From assembly GCA_041946965.1 (NCBI GenBank), contig JBHGBM010000002.1:103008-167007 (forward strand): 64,000 nt of DNA. Direction: 5' to 3'. Position 1 is the first letter of the stretch. Every line of letters starts with the position of its first letter. The DNA comes from JBHGBM01 sp041946965 (GTDB lineage Bacteria; Acidobacteriota; Terriglobia; Bryobacterales; Bryobacteraceae). A program made the translations under genes and the position numbers. The notes under the pieces were generated by a model. It made no database searches. It was given only the letters and a program-made list of their open reading frames with translations, and was not told where the DNA came from. This document shows positions 23,071 through 33,568 of the stretch, one piece after another.

Positions 23071-26000
23071 ATGAAGAACGCTGCACCGAGTGTTTCCGCG
23101 CTGGTTTTCGTGCTCCTGCTCGCCGGCATCGCGCCGGCACAACAGGTAAGCGGGTCGATCGTCGGCACGGTCGGCGACAACAGCGGCGCGGTGGTTCCGG
23201 GCGCGAATGTGACGTTGACTCACCAGGAAACCGGCATGTCCCGCTCCATGCAGGCGGATGCGCAGGGGGACTTTTCATTCAACGCGCTGCCTCCCGGCGC
23301 CTACCGTCTCACGGTCGAGCACACCGGCTTCAAGAAGTACGCCCGGGAGAACATCAATCTTCCGCCCAACGAACGCTTGCCGGTCGGCCTCATTCCGCTT
23401 GCGGTGGGCGAGCTGAGCGAGACCATTTCGGTGACTTCCGAGGGCGCGGTGGTGCAAACGGCCAGTTCCGAACGCTCGGGGCTGGTCACGGGAAACCAGA
23501 TCCAGAACCTCACGGTGATCAACCGGGGGTTCACCTCGCTGATCTCGCTGCTGCCCGGCGTGGTCACCAGCGCGCAGACGGAGGTGCTGGGCTGGGGCGG
23601 CAACATGACTTTCAACGTCCAGGGAGGACGGCAGACGAATAACAATTTCACGCTGGACGGCCTGCCCATCGTGGACCTCGGCGCCGCGACCGGTTCGGTG
23701 GACTTCCTCAGCATGGATTCGGTCCGTGAGGTCAAGATCCTGGTTTCAAACTTCCAGGCCGAGTTTGGCCGCAAGCCCGGCGCCAGCATCCAGGCGGTGA
23801 CCAAATCCGGCGCCAGGGATTTTCACGGCATCGCTTACTGGTACAAGCGTCACGAGATGTTCAACGCGAACAACTTCTTCAACAACCGCAGCGGCCTCGC
23901 CATCCCCAAGTACCGCTACACGACGGCGGGGTTCAACATCGGCGGCCCCGTCTTCATCCCCGGCAAGTTCAATGCCTCGCGAAACAAGCTGTTTTTCTTT
24001 TTCTCCGAGGAGCAACTGCGCGAGCAGCGGCCCCAGGCGATCCGCCAGCTTACCATGCCGAGCGCAGCCGAACGCGGCGGCAATTTCAGCGAGTCACGGG
24101 ACGTGAACGGCGCCCTCATCGCGGTCAAGGATCCCGCGAACGGACAGCTTTTCCCGGGGAACATCATCCCCGCAAGCCGCATCAATGCCCTCGGACAGGG
24201 CTATCTCAAACTCCTGCCGCTGCCGAATTTCTTCGACCTGGGCATCTCCGCGCGCCGTTACAACTACCAGTTTCAGGAGAGCCTCAACGCCCCGAAGCAC
24301 AACGAGTTGGTCCGGATCGATTATCCCGCCACGCCCAAGCTTCTGCTGTACGGCCGCCTGAACCGCTGGTGGGAAGAAACGAGCGGTGCGGCCGCCCCGG
24401 CGGGCAGCAGCAACTGGGGGTGGCTGCCTTCCTCCTACCAGAATGCGTCCAACACCGTTGTAATGAACGCGACCTTCCTGCTCGGCCCCGCTACCATCCT
24501 CGAGGCTTCGTTTGGATACCTGCGCACCACCGAGTTCGGTTCGCTCAAGCCGGAAGACGTCGATCGCGTCACACGCGCAAAGACCGGCCTGGCGTTTCCC
24601 CAGTTCCAGCCGAACACGAATCCGCTCGGGCTGCTGCCGCAAGCTTCTTTCGGCGGGCTGTCGAATTCCCCTTCGGTGACTTACGACGGCCGGTTCCCCA
24701 TCAATGGCGTTGACCAGTTGTATACCTGGAACGCCACCTTGACCAGGACCATGGGGAGCCACACGCTCAAGTTCGGAGCCTGGATCGAACACGCGAACGA
24801 CAACAAGGGCCCCGACAGCAACTTCGCCGGCAACTTCGATTTCGGCCGGAACGTCAACAACCCCAACGATTCCAACCACGCTTACGCAAATGCGCTGCTC
24901 GGCAACTTTAATTCCTACACGGAATCGAGCGCGCGGCCGGTGGTGCAGGGCGTTTCCAGCGTGGGCGAGTGGTTCGCGCAGGACAACTGGAAAGTCCGCC
25001 GGAATGTCACGCTGGACGCCGGCGTGCGTTTTTCGGTCTCCCAGCCGTACCAGAGCCCGAGCGGTGAGGAAGCCGGCTTCGTCGCCGCACGATGGAATCC
25101 GGCCAAGGCCGTGAGACTGGTCGAGCCTTTCATGTCCGCCGGAAAGCGCGCCGCGCGCGATCCCGCCACGGGCGCCATCCTGCCGGTGGTGATGATCGGC
25201 GCCATTTCGTCCGGTTCGGGCGATCCGTTCAACGGCTCGGTCAGCCTGATGTCGGATTCGTCATACCCGCGAGGACTGCGATACGCTTCCGGTCTCAAAG
25301 CCGCTCCGCGGTTCGGCCTGGCGTGGGACCCGCTCGGCAAGGGCAAGACGGCAGTCCGCGCCGGCATCGGCCTGTTCTACGAAGCGCGTGAGATGGGTCC
25401 GAGACAGTTCGGCATGTGGAAGAACCCTCCGGTGCGGCTCGACCCGGTGATTTACTACCAGAGCATCGCGAATTTCATCGGTTCCGCCGGGGTGATGTTT
25501 CCGTCGGCGAGCGGCGGCTACAATTCCGACTGGCCCGTGGCGCGCACCATCAACGCCAGTTTCGGCATCCAGCAACAGGTGGGCTTCGGCACCGTCGTGG
25601 ATGTCGCCTACTCCGGCGCCTTCGGGCGCCATCTGCTGCAAGGCCGCAACGTGAATGCGATTCCCTTCGGCGCGAATTTCAACCCCGCCAACGGCGATCC
25701 CACCACGCCCGGAAAACCGCTTCCGGCGGCGTTTCTGCGGCGGTATCCCGGCTACAACGACATCAACGTTTACGACTACGGCAGTAACTCCAGCTACCAT
25801 TCGCTGCAAGTGACCGCCAACCGCCGCTTCGCAAAGCAACTCCAGTTCACATCGGCGTGGACCTGGTCCAAAGCCATGGATTATGCGGACACCAACACGG
25901 GCACGATCAGCACGCTCATCGACCCGAAGGTGTGGAACTACGGCAAAGCGGGTTTCGACCGGACGCACGTTGTGAAGCTGAGTTGGACCTGGGATTTGCC

Positions 26001-26526
26001 CAAGCCCGGCCAACACCTTGGAAACCGCGTGGCGGGCGTGCTGTTCGACAACTGGCAGGTGTCCGGCATTGCCACGTTTCAGAGCGGCGCTCCGTCGGGC
26101 ATCGCCCTCGGATTCGTCAACGCCACCGACACTACCGGTTCACCCACCGATGGCGCCCGGGTGGTCGTGGTCGCCGATCCGGTAATTCCGAAAAGTGCGC
26201 GCACCTTCTCCCGCAACTTCAACACGGAGGCGTTCGCCGCTCCCGCCGTGGGGACTTTCGGGACTGCCGCAAAGGACTTGATTCGCGGCCCCGGGTTGAA
26301 CAATTGGGACATCTCGCTGTTCAAGGCCATACCGCTCGGCACGGAGCGCGTGAGAGCCCAGTTCCGCGGCGAGTTTTACAACGCCTTCAATCACACTCAA
26401 TTCACCGGTCTTGACACCAACACGCGCTTTGACCCGCAGGGCAGACAGGCCAATGCGCGCTTTGGCGAATACACGGCTGCCGCGGCGGCCCGCCGCATTC
26501 AACTGGCATTACGCGTGAGTTTCTGA
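23071..26526 (+). CDS. Oar-type TonB-dependent receptor 1
   Basis: A 1,151-residue outer-membrane protein. After a signal peptide (cleavage near APAQ, residue 24) comes a carboxypeptidase-regulatory-like domain (about residues 27-110; GSIVGTVGDNSGAVVPGANV), then the plug (about 115-240, with NNNFTLDGLPI and SVREVKILVSNFQAEFGRKP), then a long barrel ending in the aromatic outer-membrane signature RRIQLALRVSF. Such acidobacterial receptors take up large substrates using TonB. A strong GGGAGG lies before the ATG. No SusD-like partner is adjacent. It is the only rightward receptor besides 36911-40276, and it converges on the heparinase-like gene. Confidence 0.92.
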   Translation: MKNAAPSVSALVFVLLLAGIAPAQQVSGSIVGTVGDNSGAVVPGANVTLTHQETGMSRSMQADAQGDFSFNALPPGAYRLTVEHTGFKKYARENINLPPNERLPVGLIPLAVGELSETISVTSEGAVVQTASSERSGLVTGNQIQNLTVINRGFTSLISLLPGVVTSAQTEVLGWGGNMTFNVQGGRQTNNNFTLDGLPIVDLGAATGSVDFLSMDSVREVKILVSNFQAEFGRKPGASIQAVTKSGARDFHGIAYWYKRHEMFNANNFFNNRSGLAIPKYRYTTAGFNIGGPVFIPGKFNASRNKLFFFFSEEQLREQRPQAIRQLTMPSAAERGGNFSESRDVNGALIAVKDPANGQLFPGNIIPASRINALGQGYLKLLPLPNFFDLGISARRYNYQFQESLNAPKHNELVRIDYPATPKLLLYGRLNRWWEETSGAAAPAGSSNWGWLPSSYQNASNTVVMNATFLLGPATILEASFGYLRTTEFGSLKPEDVDRVTRAKTGLAFPQFQPNTNPLGLLPQASFGGLSNSPSVTYDGRFPINGVDQLYTWNATLTRTMGSHTLKFGAWIEHANDNKGPDSNFAGNFDFGRNVNNPNDSNHAYANALLGNFNSYTESSARPVVQGVSSVGEWFAQDNWKVRRNVTLDAGVRFSVSQPYQSPSGEEAGFVAARWNPAKAVRLVEPFMSAGKRAARDPATGAILPVVMIGAISSGSGDPFNGSVSLMSDSSYPRGLRYASGLKAAPRFGLAWDPLGKGKTAVRAGIGLFYEAREMGPRQFGMWKNPPVRLDPVIYYQSIANFIGSAGVMFPSASGGYNSDWPVARTINASFGIQQQVGFGTVVDVAYSGAFGRHLLQGRNVNAIPFGANFNPANGDPTTPGKPLPAAFLRRYPGYNDINVYDYGSNSSYHSLQVTANRRFAKQLQFTSAWTWSKAMDYADTNTGTISTLIDPKVWNYGKAGFDRTHVVKLSWTWDLPKPGQHLGNRVAGVLFDNWQVSGIATFQSGAPSGIALGFVNATDTTGSPTDGARVVVVADPVIPKSARTFSRNFNTEAFAAPAVGTFGTAAKDLIRGPGLNNWDISLFKAIPLGTERVRAQFRGEFYNAFNHTQFTGLDTNTRFDPQGRQANARFGEYTAAAAARRIQLALRVSF

Positions 26527-26543
26527 AGCGGGCCGCCGGGCGG

Positions 26544-28943
26544 TCAGCGCGCCACGTCCAGGCGCGGCGCGTCGAGCGAGTCTTTGGGGAACACGACCCT
26601 GTACTTCGCGCCGCCCTGGAGGATTTCCGCGCCGAAGCTGTCTGCCGTGTTGATCGCGCGGACAGGCGGCAGCGTTTCCTTTGGGTCCAGAGTGGGCTTG
26701 AGGAGGTTCAGCACGTAGGCGGCACTGGCGGGCGCATCGGGCTCGATCTCCAACCGCACGCGGCCGTATCCGGGGCCGAAGACCGGCTGATATGCGGGCG
26801 CGCCCATGCTTTCGTTGGGCCGTTCGGGAGCCCAGTTGAAGGACTTGTGGTTGGGGATCACGCCCTCGCTGTAGTCCTTCACCCAGAAATCCTTGATATG
26901 GCGATGGTAGTGGCCGGCGTTGCGGCCGGGGTCGTAGGAATCCTCGTGGATGGTGTCGGCCGGTTCCCTGCCCCCAACCACGCGGTAACGGAAGGGCGCC
27001 GGCGAAAGCGTCTTCACCAGCAGAGCGGCGTAACCGCGGCGCAGGTCGAAGGTGGTCTGGTACTTGTCCGAAGAATCGGCATCGTCCACGATCACCCTGG
27101 CCTCGTCCACGTTGCGGTGCACGGATTCGCCGGCGTCGATCTTCTCCACATTCCCGCCCACTTCGATGCGGTCGAGGGCGTGCAGCAGAAATTTCTTCTC
27201 GAATTCGGGCCGGGTGGATTCCACGGTATCGGCGACGGCGAGCAGGTCCAGCCCGCGAAGGTACACCAGCCGGCGGTAGACCCGGTTCACTTTGGGCGAG
27301 TTGCCGGCCGTGCTGTAGCGCGGGTTGTTATAGGCGTTGGTGATGTCGGCGACAACGGAGACGGCGCGCCCGTCGTCAGCAAAAGAGACCACCCGCGCCA
27401 CGTCGTACACGTCCCGGTTCTGGTAGAAGTTGGCGGCGTTGCGCGCACCCATTCCGCGAGGCGCGAACGTGCGCTGCCCGCCGTCGTTGGCAATGCAGCC
27501 CGGCCATTTCGTGCCGGGCTTGGGGGACAGCACCTTGCCCTTGTCATCGCAGCCCATGCCGGAGATGAACCCGCGGAAGATCTCGTGCGGATCGCCAATC
27601 AGGATGCCGTTGGAGCTGACGGTCCGCGTATACCAGCTCAGGTGATGCGGATTGAACACGCTGTCGTCGTCGTAGTGGCCGGTCTTGGGCGCCAGGTCCC
27701 GGCGCTTGAAGATGCTGAACGCGCCTTGATCGAGATGCTGGTGGGTATCAATGTGCGGGCCTGCCCAGAACGCGATCCAGGTGGCGTTGGGAGAATCCCA
27801 GTCGGAGCGAATGTAGACGAAGCCCATGCTGGGATCGAAGAAGGAGAGGCGTTTGGGCTTCGCCAGCCGCGGGCGCGGGGAATAGTAGAGCAGGTCGTAG
27901 AGGCACTGGGCATCGTCGTAGAACTGATCGACGGGCGGCTGGCGGTAGACCCAGTTCCAGGTATCGGCCTCTTCGGTGCCCGCGAAGCGCCGTGAAAGAA
28001 CCAGGCCGTTGCGGCGCGTGTCGCGGTTCATCCAGGAGGCGGCGCGGCGGCCGTCGCCGCCTATCGACGCCTGCTCCACAAAGGGGCGATCCGGATACTT
28101 GACGAATGCCTCGGGGCCGCCGATCGTATCCGGATAGGCGGCGAAGGCATCGTAGAGCAGTTTCTGGCGGAAGAACGGGTGCGAGACGAACAGGTCCTCG
28201 CCGGCGGCGGTGTAGGCGACGTTCGCGGCGGTGATGATGCCGGTGGCGGTCGGCGAAGTCCCGTAGGCGTTGCCTTCGCCGCTGGCTCCTCCCTTGCCGA
28301 TGATGTCGAGCGCCTTCAGCGTTTCGCTCCAGCGTTCGCGGAACCAGGCCATCAACTGCTCCCCTTGCGGGTTCTCGCCGGCGGTGGCGTAGGCCGCAGC
28401 AGCCACGCCCTGCGTGACGGAAGCGCCGTCATTGCGCATGTACAGCCCGCCCTCAGGGCACTCGACGTGCTCGAAGCGCGTGGTGGCATTCAGCCATTCG
28501 ACGATGTCCCGGCGTTGTTCCGGGGTAAGCCGCGCATAGCCCCAGTCGTAGATGTGCGCGATCACGCCCAGCAACACTCCGCCCTGAAAGGCCGCCTGGT
28601 GCTTGTTGCCTTTATACAGGTCGAGGATGGGCATGAGCCCGGCCGTGCGGTCCGCGCCGTTGCGGTAGATCGTGCGCCGCACGGCATCCCATCCGCAATC
28701 GAAATACCGGCTGTCGCCGGCCACCAGGTACGCCAGCATGCAGCCCAGCGCCACGCTGGAACCGCGGCCGCGCGGCGCGCCATTCACCCAGCGGGCCAGG
28801 CGCGCCCAGGCCGGATCGTTGCGGTCCCGCAGCGAACCGAGTTGTTCGAGAAGCGCGGGTGTAACTTGCAGCCGGGGATGCGGCCGCAGCGTCGCGGCCG
28901 GCGCCGCGGCTAGGGCAAGAAGTACGGCAATGAGTGTTTTCAT
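26544..28943 (-). CDS. Exported heparinase II/III-like protein
   Basis: A 799-residue protein with a signal peptide (MKTLIAVLLALAAAPAAT). The N-terminal part (about residues 20-370) is an alpha/alpha-toroid-like region (HPRLQVTPALLEQL; ECPEGGLYMRNDGASVTQG). The C-terminal half is beta-rich and contains the heparinase II/III signature FWAGPHIDTHQHLDQGAFSI. Enzymes of this fold cleave uronic-acid-containing polysaccharides by beta-elimination, so a polysaccharide lyase role is likely, but the substrate is unknown. In-frame ATGs at 28946 and 28958 are also possible; the latter overlaps the stop of the upstream receptor gene. It is co-directional with and immediately downstream of receptor 2. Confidence 0.82.
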   Translation of the reverse strand: MKTLIAVLLALAAAPAATLRPHPRLQVTPALLEQLGSLRDRNDPAWARLARWVNGAPRGRGSSVALGCMLAYLVAGDSRYFDCGWDAVRRTIYRNGADRTAGLMPILDLYKGNKHQAAFQGGVLLGVIAHIYDWGYARLTPEQRRDIVEWLNATTRFEHVECPEGGLYMRNDGASVTQGVAAAAYATAGENPQGEQLMAWFRERWSETLKALDIIGKGGASGEGNAYGTSPTATGIITAANVAYTAAGEDLFVSHPFFRQKLLYDAFAAYPDTIGGPEAFVKYPDRPFVEQASIGGDGRRAASWMNRDTRRNGLVLSRRFAGTEEADTWNWVYRQPPVDQFYDDAQCLYDLLYYSPRPRLAKPKRLSFFDPSMGFVYIRSDWDSPNATWIAFWAGPHIDTHQHLDQGAFSIFKRRDLAPKTGHYDDDSVFNPHHLSWYTRTVSSNGILIGDPHEIFRGFISGMGCDDKGKVLSPKPGTKWPGCIANDGGQRTFAPRGMGARNAANFYQNRDVYDVARVVSFADDGRAVSVVADITNAYNNPRYSTAGNSPKVNRVYRRLVYLRGLDLLAVADTVESTRPEFEKKFLLHALDRIEVGGNVEKIDAGESVHRNVDEARVIVDDADSSDKYQTTFDLRRGYAALLVKTLSPAPFRYRVVGGREPADTIHEDSYDPGRNAGHYHRHIKDFWVKDYSEGVIPNHKSFNWAPERPNESMGAPAYQPVFGPGYGRVRLEIEPDAPASAAYVLNLLKPTLDPKETLPPVRAINTADSFGAEILQGGAKYRVVFPKDSLDAPRLDVAR

Positions 28944-28951
28944 CATTCGCG

Positions 28952-31900
28952 CTACCATTGCAGCCGCATGGTCATCTGGAGGTTGCGCGGCTCATTGTTC
29001 GAAAGCTGATTCGAGATGATCCCGTTGCCTCCCGGCATAGTGGTTCCGGGCATGTTCAACACGCTGAAGAAATCCATGTTGATGCGCAGTGTGAATCGCT
29101 CGTTGATGCGGATCGCCTTGAATGCCGAGGCGCTCATGTTCCAGGTCATGGGGCCCAGCACGAACTGGTTGCGCCACGGGTTGAGGTTGGGGTTGTAATC
29201 GATACGCTGCATGGCGCCGCTCTTCATCGGGACCATCACGCTGTTGCTGTCGTAGTACGGGTACATCGGATCGGCGGGGTTGCCGCCGTCGGCCGGTGTG
29301 GGGTTGAGCGGGCGCGCCGCGGGCACGTAATTGGCAGGCACGCCCATGACGCCGTTCGGCCTGCCGGTCTTCGGATCGTAGCTGTTAATGCGGTTCGCGG
29401 GGATGTAGCCGTTCCAGAACAGATAGCCGTCGTAGCAGACCCCGCTGCGGCAGTCCTGGATGGGGTACTTCTTGCCGTAGATTTCCACCTTGCCGACGGC
29501 GTAATAACTCGTCGGCAGGGCGAAATAACGGCTGTTCAGGTTGCCGTTGCCGGCCAGTTGCCAGCCGCCGATCACGCGGTTCCAGAAGCCGTTGGCGTTC
29601 GCGCCGAAGCGCTTGCCGCGCCCGAACGGCAGATCGACGATCCAGTTCCAGCGCAGCCGGTGCTTCTGTACGTCCGTATCGCGCCGGTAATTGAGGAAGC
29701 GATTTCGCGCGTTGATATCCTCGGGCACCGCGCCGGGCAGGAAGACGCTCGTGGTGGGGATCATGTCGTCCTGCCAGCCGCGGCCGCCCGCGCGGAACGC
29801 GTTCGTCATGACGTAGAACACCTGGAACGCGTATCCCTTGGCGTAGCGGCGCTGCACTTCCACCTGGAAGGCGTTGGCGTTGGACCAACCGGTCTTCTGG
29901 TAGCGTTCGATGCTTCCCAGAACGGTGTTCTCGAACGGACGGTTGGCAACTCCCGCGTAGGGGCCCGTGGGCAGCGGCAATCCGGTGGTGGTATACCAGA
30001 TGAACGCATTCGGCCCCTCGTTGTAAGTGTAGTACTGATCAAGGCGGGCGCCGTGCGTGCCGACGTAGCCCACGCGCACCACGTCGTTGTCCAGGAATTC
30101 GCGTTCCAAGGTCAGGTTCCACTGATGCGCGCGGCTGGTGGGCTGGTCCGGGTCGAAATAAACCACGCTGAAGTTGCCCCGGTCGATGCCGCCAGGCTTG
30201 GAAAGGTCGATTACGTCCTTGCTGTTCACGCCCGCGACGACCGTCGGGACCGAGCGCAGGCCGTAATTGCGCAGCCCGTCCGGGCTCTGGGTGGCGGCGT
30301 TGAGCATTTTGCTGAATTGCGCCGTCGTGGGCGGGTTCGCGCGCATGCGCTGGTCGAACTGGAAGGTGGGCATCGGGTAGCCGAACAGCGCATAGCCGCC
30401 GCGCACCACCGCCGCCCGCCTGCCTTCGCCGAGGCGGTAAGCGAAGCCGGCGCGCGGCCCGAAATCCAGCGGATTGCTGCGCACCAGGCGGTCGGGCAGC
30501 CCAGCCTCCTGCGGGCTCTCGAATCTCACCCCGATGTCGGTGAATGCCTTCACGATGCTCGGCATGGTGGCTTGCACTCTGTACATGGTCTCGAGCGGCG
30601 CGCCGTTGACGATGGCCTTGGTCTTCTCGTCGAAGCCCGTGAGCACGTTGTTCTGCTCGCGGATGAACGGATAGAACTCCCAGCGCACGCCGAGGTTCAG
30701 GGTCAGGCGGCTGCTGAGCTTGAAATTATCCTGGAGGTACAGCGCATACTCGCGGTTGTAATTGCGGTACCACTTGCGGACGAACTGCGCCGAGTAAGTT
30801 CCGGCGACGCCCAGGAACAGGTTGGCCGCGTCGTGGCCGGTGCGCGGCAGCGCCGCCAGCGTGTTGCCGGAGGTCGGGTCGTAAAGGGCCGTGGCCAGGC
30901 TGCCGAAAGCGTGCGCGCCCATCACCTGCTGCTGGTCTGGAAGCGAGTTGAGCATTTCGTGGCGGAAACGGCCGCCGAATTGCAGCTCGTGCCTGCCGCG
31001 GATCTTAGTGAGGTTTTCGTCTACGTTGTACACGCGAATGAGATAGTTACGGGCATTGATGCCGGGCCGGTAAGTCATGCCGAAGCCCACGCTGGTGAGC
31101 TGCGGAAAAGCGGTCTCCTTAAACGGATTGGGCAGCCCCAGCTTGTCGGCCACGTTGATCCCCTGGCCAATGGGGAACAGCACGTTATCTTCGCTCGATC
31201 CGTTGACCAGCGTCTCGCTGAAGAACGTGGGGGAGAAGGTGTGGGTCCAGGAGAAGACGCCGCTGTCGTCCTGAAAATTCTGGCTGTTGCCGTTGGCCAG
31301 CTTGTCCAGCGTGATCGGCCCGGCGCCCTGCTGTAGGGTGCCCTGGCGGTATCCGTGAGAGTAGCGCACGAACAACTGGTCGCGGTCCGAAAGCCGGTGG
31401 TCGAACCGCGAGGTGATGGTGTCTTCCATGCGGTTGTTGAGACTCGGTCCGAACCAGTTGTCGGCCACCATCGGGTTGACCGCCGGCAAACTTGGCGCCG
31501 GCGTGATCTGGTAGATGTAGGCGGCCAGGAGGCTGCGCCTGCTCACCGGGATCTGATTGTTGGGAAACGGCTGCCGGCTCCACTTGGCGTCCGTGGTCCA
31601 GGGATCGTACAGCGTGGTGCGTCTTCCCTGCCCGTCGATCAGGCCGCTGAAATCTCCCTCGCGCATGGCCAGGGTCGGCATGCTGGTGCTGATGGTAGGC
31701 GAGGTGACGCTGCGAAAGGCCTCGAACGCCGCGAAGAAGAAAGTCTTGTTCTTCCCGTTGTAGACCTTGGGAATCCACAGCGGACCGCCGCCGGAGACGC
31801 CAAACTCGTTGCGCACAAGGTGCGGAGGCTTCTCGTAGTAATCCTGGCGTTTGCGCGCCAGCCCGAAACCGTTGTTCTTGGCGGTCTCAAAAGCCGCCCC

Positions 31901-32605
31901 GTGGAACTTGTTGGTGCCGGCGCGGGTGTTCACGATCACGCTGCCCGGCCGGTTCATCTTCGCGGACGAGTTGTTGGTTTCGGCGCGGAACTCCTGCACG
32001 GTATCCAGCCCCGGCGGCCGCCCCATGATCTCGCCGGTCTCGCGATTGGCGAGCACCGCCCCGTCCTGCATGAACTCGGTGGCCCAGCGCAGGCCCCAGA
32101 GCAGCGGCGCGGCGGCGGCGCCTTCCATGCCGGGCGTGGTCATGGCGACCAGCGATTGAAAAAATCGTCCGCTGAGCGGCAACTGTTCAATACGGGCGCG
32201 CTCCACCACGTTGGCCAGCGTCGGCGCGGTGGTGGTGACCAGCGGCGATACGTCGCCTGCCACGGTGATTTCCGTGGACGTCGCGCCCACCTTCAACACC
32301 GGGTTGATTTCGGCCGTCTGGCCGGTTTGCAGAGTGAAATCAGCCTTCCAGGTCTCCATACCGGAGGCGTCGGCGGCGATGCTGTACGCCCCCATTTGCA
32401 CAGAGGGCACCAGGTAGAAGCCGGTTTCATTAGTGACCGTGTTGTATTGGCGCGCGGTATCCCTGTGGGTGACCGTCACCCTGGCTCCCGGCACCACGGC
32501 GCCCGTGGTGTCCTTGACCGTGCCCTGGATGTTCCCCATGCCGGTCTGCGCGTGCAGCGCGGATATCCACACCATCGTGAAGGCGAGCACAAACCTGACG
32601 GACAT
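28952..32605 (-). CDS. Oar-type TonB-dependent receptor 2
   Basis: A 1,217-residue outer-membrane receptor with a signal peptide (cleavage near LHAQ, residue 20), a carboxypeptidase-regulatory-like domain (NIQGTVKDTTGAVVPGARVT), a plug (LPLSGRFFQSLVAMTTPG; AGTNKFHGAAFE) and a barrel ending in RNLQMTMRLQW. GGAGG lies seven bases before the ATG at 32605. It is the first gene of a unit with the heparinase-like gene, whose start overlaps or follows its stop within ten bases. The pairing suggests that the receptor imports the products or substrate of that lyase. Confidence 0.92.
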   Translation of the reverse strand: MSVRFVLAFTMVWISALHAQTGMGNIQGTVKDTTGAVVPGARVTVTHRDTARQYNTVTNETGFYLVPSVQMGAYSIAADASGMETWKADFTLQTGQTAEINPVLKVGATSTEITVAGDVSPLVTTTAPTLANVVERARIEQLPLSGRFFQSLVAMTTPGMEGAAAAPLLWGLRWATEFMQDGAVLANRETGEIMGRPPGLDTVQEFRAETNNSSAKMNRPGSVIVNTRAGTNKFHGAAFETAKNNGFGLARKRQDYYEKPPHLVRNEFGVSGGGPLWIPKVYNGKNKTFFFAAFEAFRSVTSPTISTSMPTLAMREGDFSGLIDGQGRRTTLYDPWTTDAKWSRQPFPNNQIPVSRRSLLAAYIYQITPAPSLPAVNPMVADNWFGPSLNNRMEDTITSRFDHRLSDRDQLFVRYSHGYRQGTLQQGAGPITLDKLANGNSQNFQDDSGVFSWTHTFSPTFFSETLVNGSSEDNVLFPIGQGINVADKLGLPNPFKETAFPQLTSVGFGMTYRPGINARNYLIRVYNVDENLTKIRGRHELQFGGRFRHEMLNSLPDQQQVMGAHAFGSLATALYDPTSGNTLAALPRTGHDAANLFLGVAGTYSAQFVRKWYRNYNREYALYLQDNFKLSSRLTLNLGVRWEFYPFIREQNNVLTGFDEKTKAIVNGAPLETMYRVQATMPSIVKAFTDIGVRFESPQEAGLPDRLVRSNPLDFGPRAGFAYRLGEGRRAAVVRGGYALFGYPMPTFQFDQRMRANPPTTAQFSKMLNAATQSPDGLRNYGLRSVPTVVAGVNSKDVIDLSKPGGIDRGNFSVVYFDPDQPTSRAHQWNLTLEREFLDNDVVRVGYVGTHGARLDQYYTYNEGPNAFIWYTTTGLPLPTGPYAGVANRPFENTVLGSIERYQKTGWSNANAFQVEVQRRYAKGYAFQVFYVMTNAFRAGGRGWQDDMIPTTSVFLPGAVPEDINARNRFLNYRRDTDVQKHRLRWNWIVDLPFGRGKRFGANANGFWNRVIGGWQLAGNGNLNSRYFALPTSYYAVGKVEIYGKKYPIQDCRSGVCYDGYLFWNGYIPANRINSYDPKTGRPNGVMGVPANYVPAARPLNPTPADGGNPADPMYPYYDSNSVMVPMKSGAMQRIDYNPNLNPWRNQFVLGPMTWNMSASAFKAIRINERFTLRINMDFFSVLNMPGTTMPGGNGIISNQLSNNEPRNLQMTMRLQW

Positions 32606-32704
32606 TCATGCCTCCTGCTTGCCGGCCGCCACGCTGCGGCAGCCGTTCGTCCAAACGCTTTCGATCAGTCTATCGCGTCTGAATTTCGCGTGGGTAATCC
32701 GCCC

Positions 32705-33568
32705 CTACCGCAGCCTGGTTTCGGTCGCGGTAGGAAAGTCCTTCGGAACGGCCTGTTTCACCCGGCCGGTTGCGGCCCATTCGGTTCCCCGCTGCAAGGT
32801 CACGATGAAGCCGGCGCATCGCATGGCCGCCACGTCGTGGCCCAGGGTCGTGTGAAAAATCCTGCCCTTCCCGTAGCGCACGGTCATCAGCATCGGCTCC
32901 TCCTCGCCGGTTCCGCGATTCGCCGGGTCGGAATGAGCCGTCGCGACCACGGTGACTTCTTTCGCGGGACCACAGAGGGAATCGTAGAGTTCGTCGGCCG
33001 CATGCACCCACGTTTCGGGCAGACCTTTCGCGATCGGGTGCGAGCGGTCCCGCATGGTGACGACGAAAGGAAGGCGGGCGCCGTGGTGGCCGCACGTACC
33101 CGGCGTTGTGTCCAGCGCCATCCTCCCGTCTTTCCAGCGGATCCTGGGGCCGAACGTCTCGGCCTTACGGCCGCCCCAGCCGCCCACAGCGATGATTTCC
33201 TGAAACGCCTTCCACTCGGGGAAGGCGTTATCCGCCGCGTGGTAAGCGACGAAGCCGCCGCCGTTGCGAACGTACTGCTCGAATGCGGCTTTGGTTTCGG
33301 CGCTCCACGGTTCGCCGTTGTAGTTGGAAAGCACGACGGCGTAAGCCTTGAAGTCCGGCTTGAACGCGCTCAGGTCGCCGCCTTTGGCGGGCGTCGTCGC
33401 CACGTCCACGGTGAACCGCCCGGTCTGCTCCAGAATCTGCTTGAGAACGGGTGTGGTCTCACGCCAGGCGTGATTATTCTGCCCGTCGACGATGAGGACC
33501 TTCAGCGGCGCAGCGGCGGCAAGCGCGCCATGAAGAAGCACAACCGCACCGGTCAATGATCGAGTCAT
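32705..33568 (-). CDS. Exported ThuA-domain protein
   Basis: A 287-residue protein with a signal peptide (MTRSLTGAVVLLHGALAAAA). The rest is the ThuA/glutamine-amidotransferase-like fold: LKVLIVDGQNNHAWRETTPV, YAVVLSNYNGEPWS, YVRNGGGFVAYHAADNAFPE, and GKGRIFHTTLGHDVAAMRCA. ThuA-like proteins occur in trehalose and other sugar pathways; their reaction is unproven. It overlaps the sulfatase stop by four bases (ATGA) and is the second gene of a two-gene unit, suggesting joint action on a released sugar. Confidence 0.88.
   Translation of the reverse strand: MTRSLTGAVVLLHGALAAAAPLKVLIVDGQNNHAWRETTPVLKQILEQTGRFTVDVATTPAKGGDLSAFKPDFKAYAVVLSNYNGEPWSAETKAAFEQYVRNGGGFVAYHAADNAFPEWKAFQEIIAVGGWGGRKAETFGPRIRWKDGRMALDTTPGTCGHHGARLPFVVTMRDRSHPIAKGLPETWVHAADELYDSLCGPAKEVTVVATAHSDPANRGTGEEEPMLMTVRYGKGRIFHTTLGHDVAAMRCAGFIVTLQRGTEWAATGRVKQAVPKDFPTATETRLR

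Noticed and set aside
28934..31336. An 800-codon plus-strand frame over receptor 2
   Set aside because: It is a reverse-strand shadow of the receptor barrel, with no recognisable domain.
32653..32660. AAACGCTT, a match to the AANCGNTT core of LacI-family operators, upstream of receptor 2
   Set aside because: A single 8-base degenerate match is expected by chance; the flanks are not palindromic, the other receptor upstream regions that I checked lack it, and no LacI regulator is in the window.
31355..33559. A 734-codon plus-strand frame over receptor 2 and the ThuA gene
   Set aside because: It crosses two well-supported genes and an intergenic gap on the opposite strand; a shadow frame.
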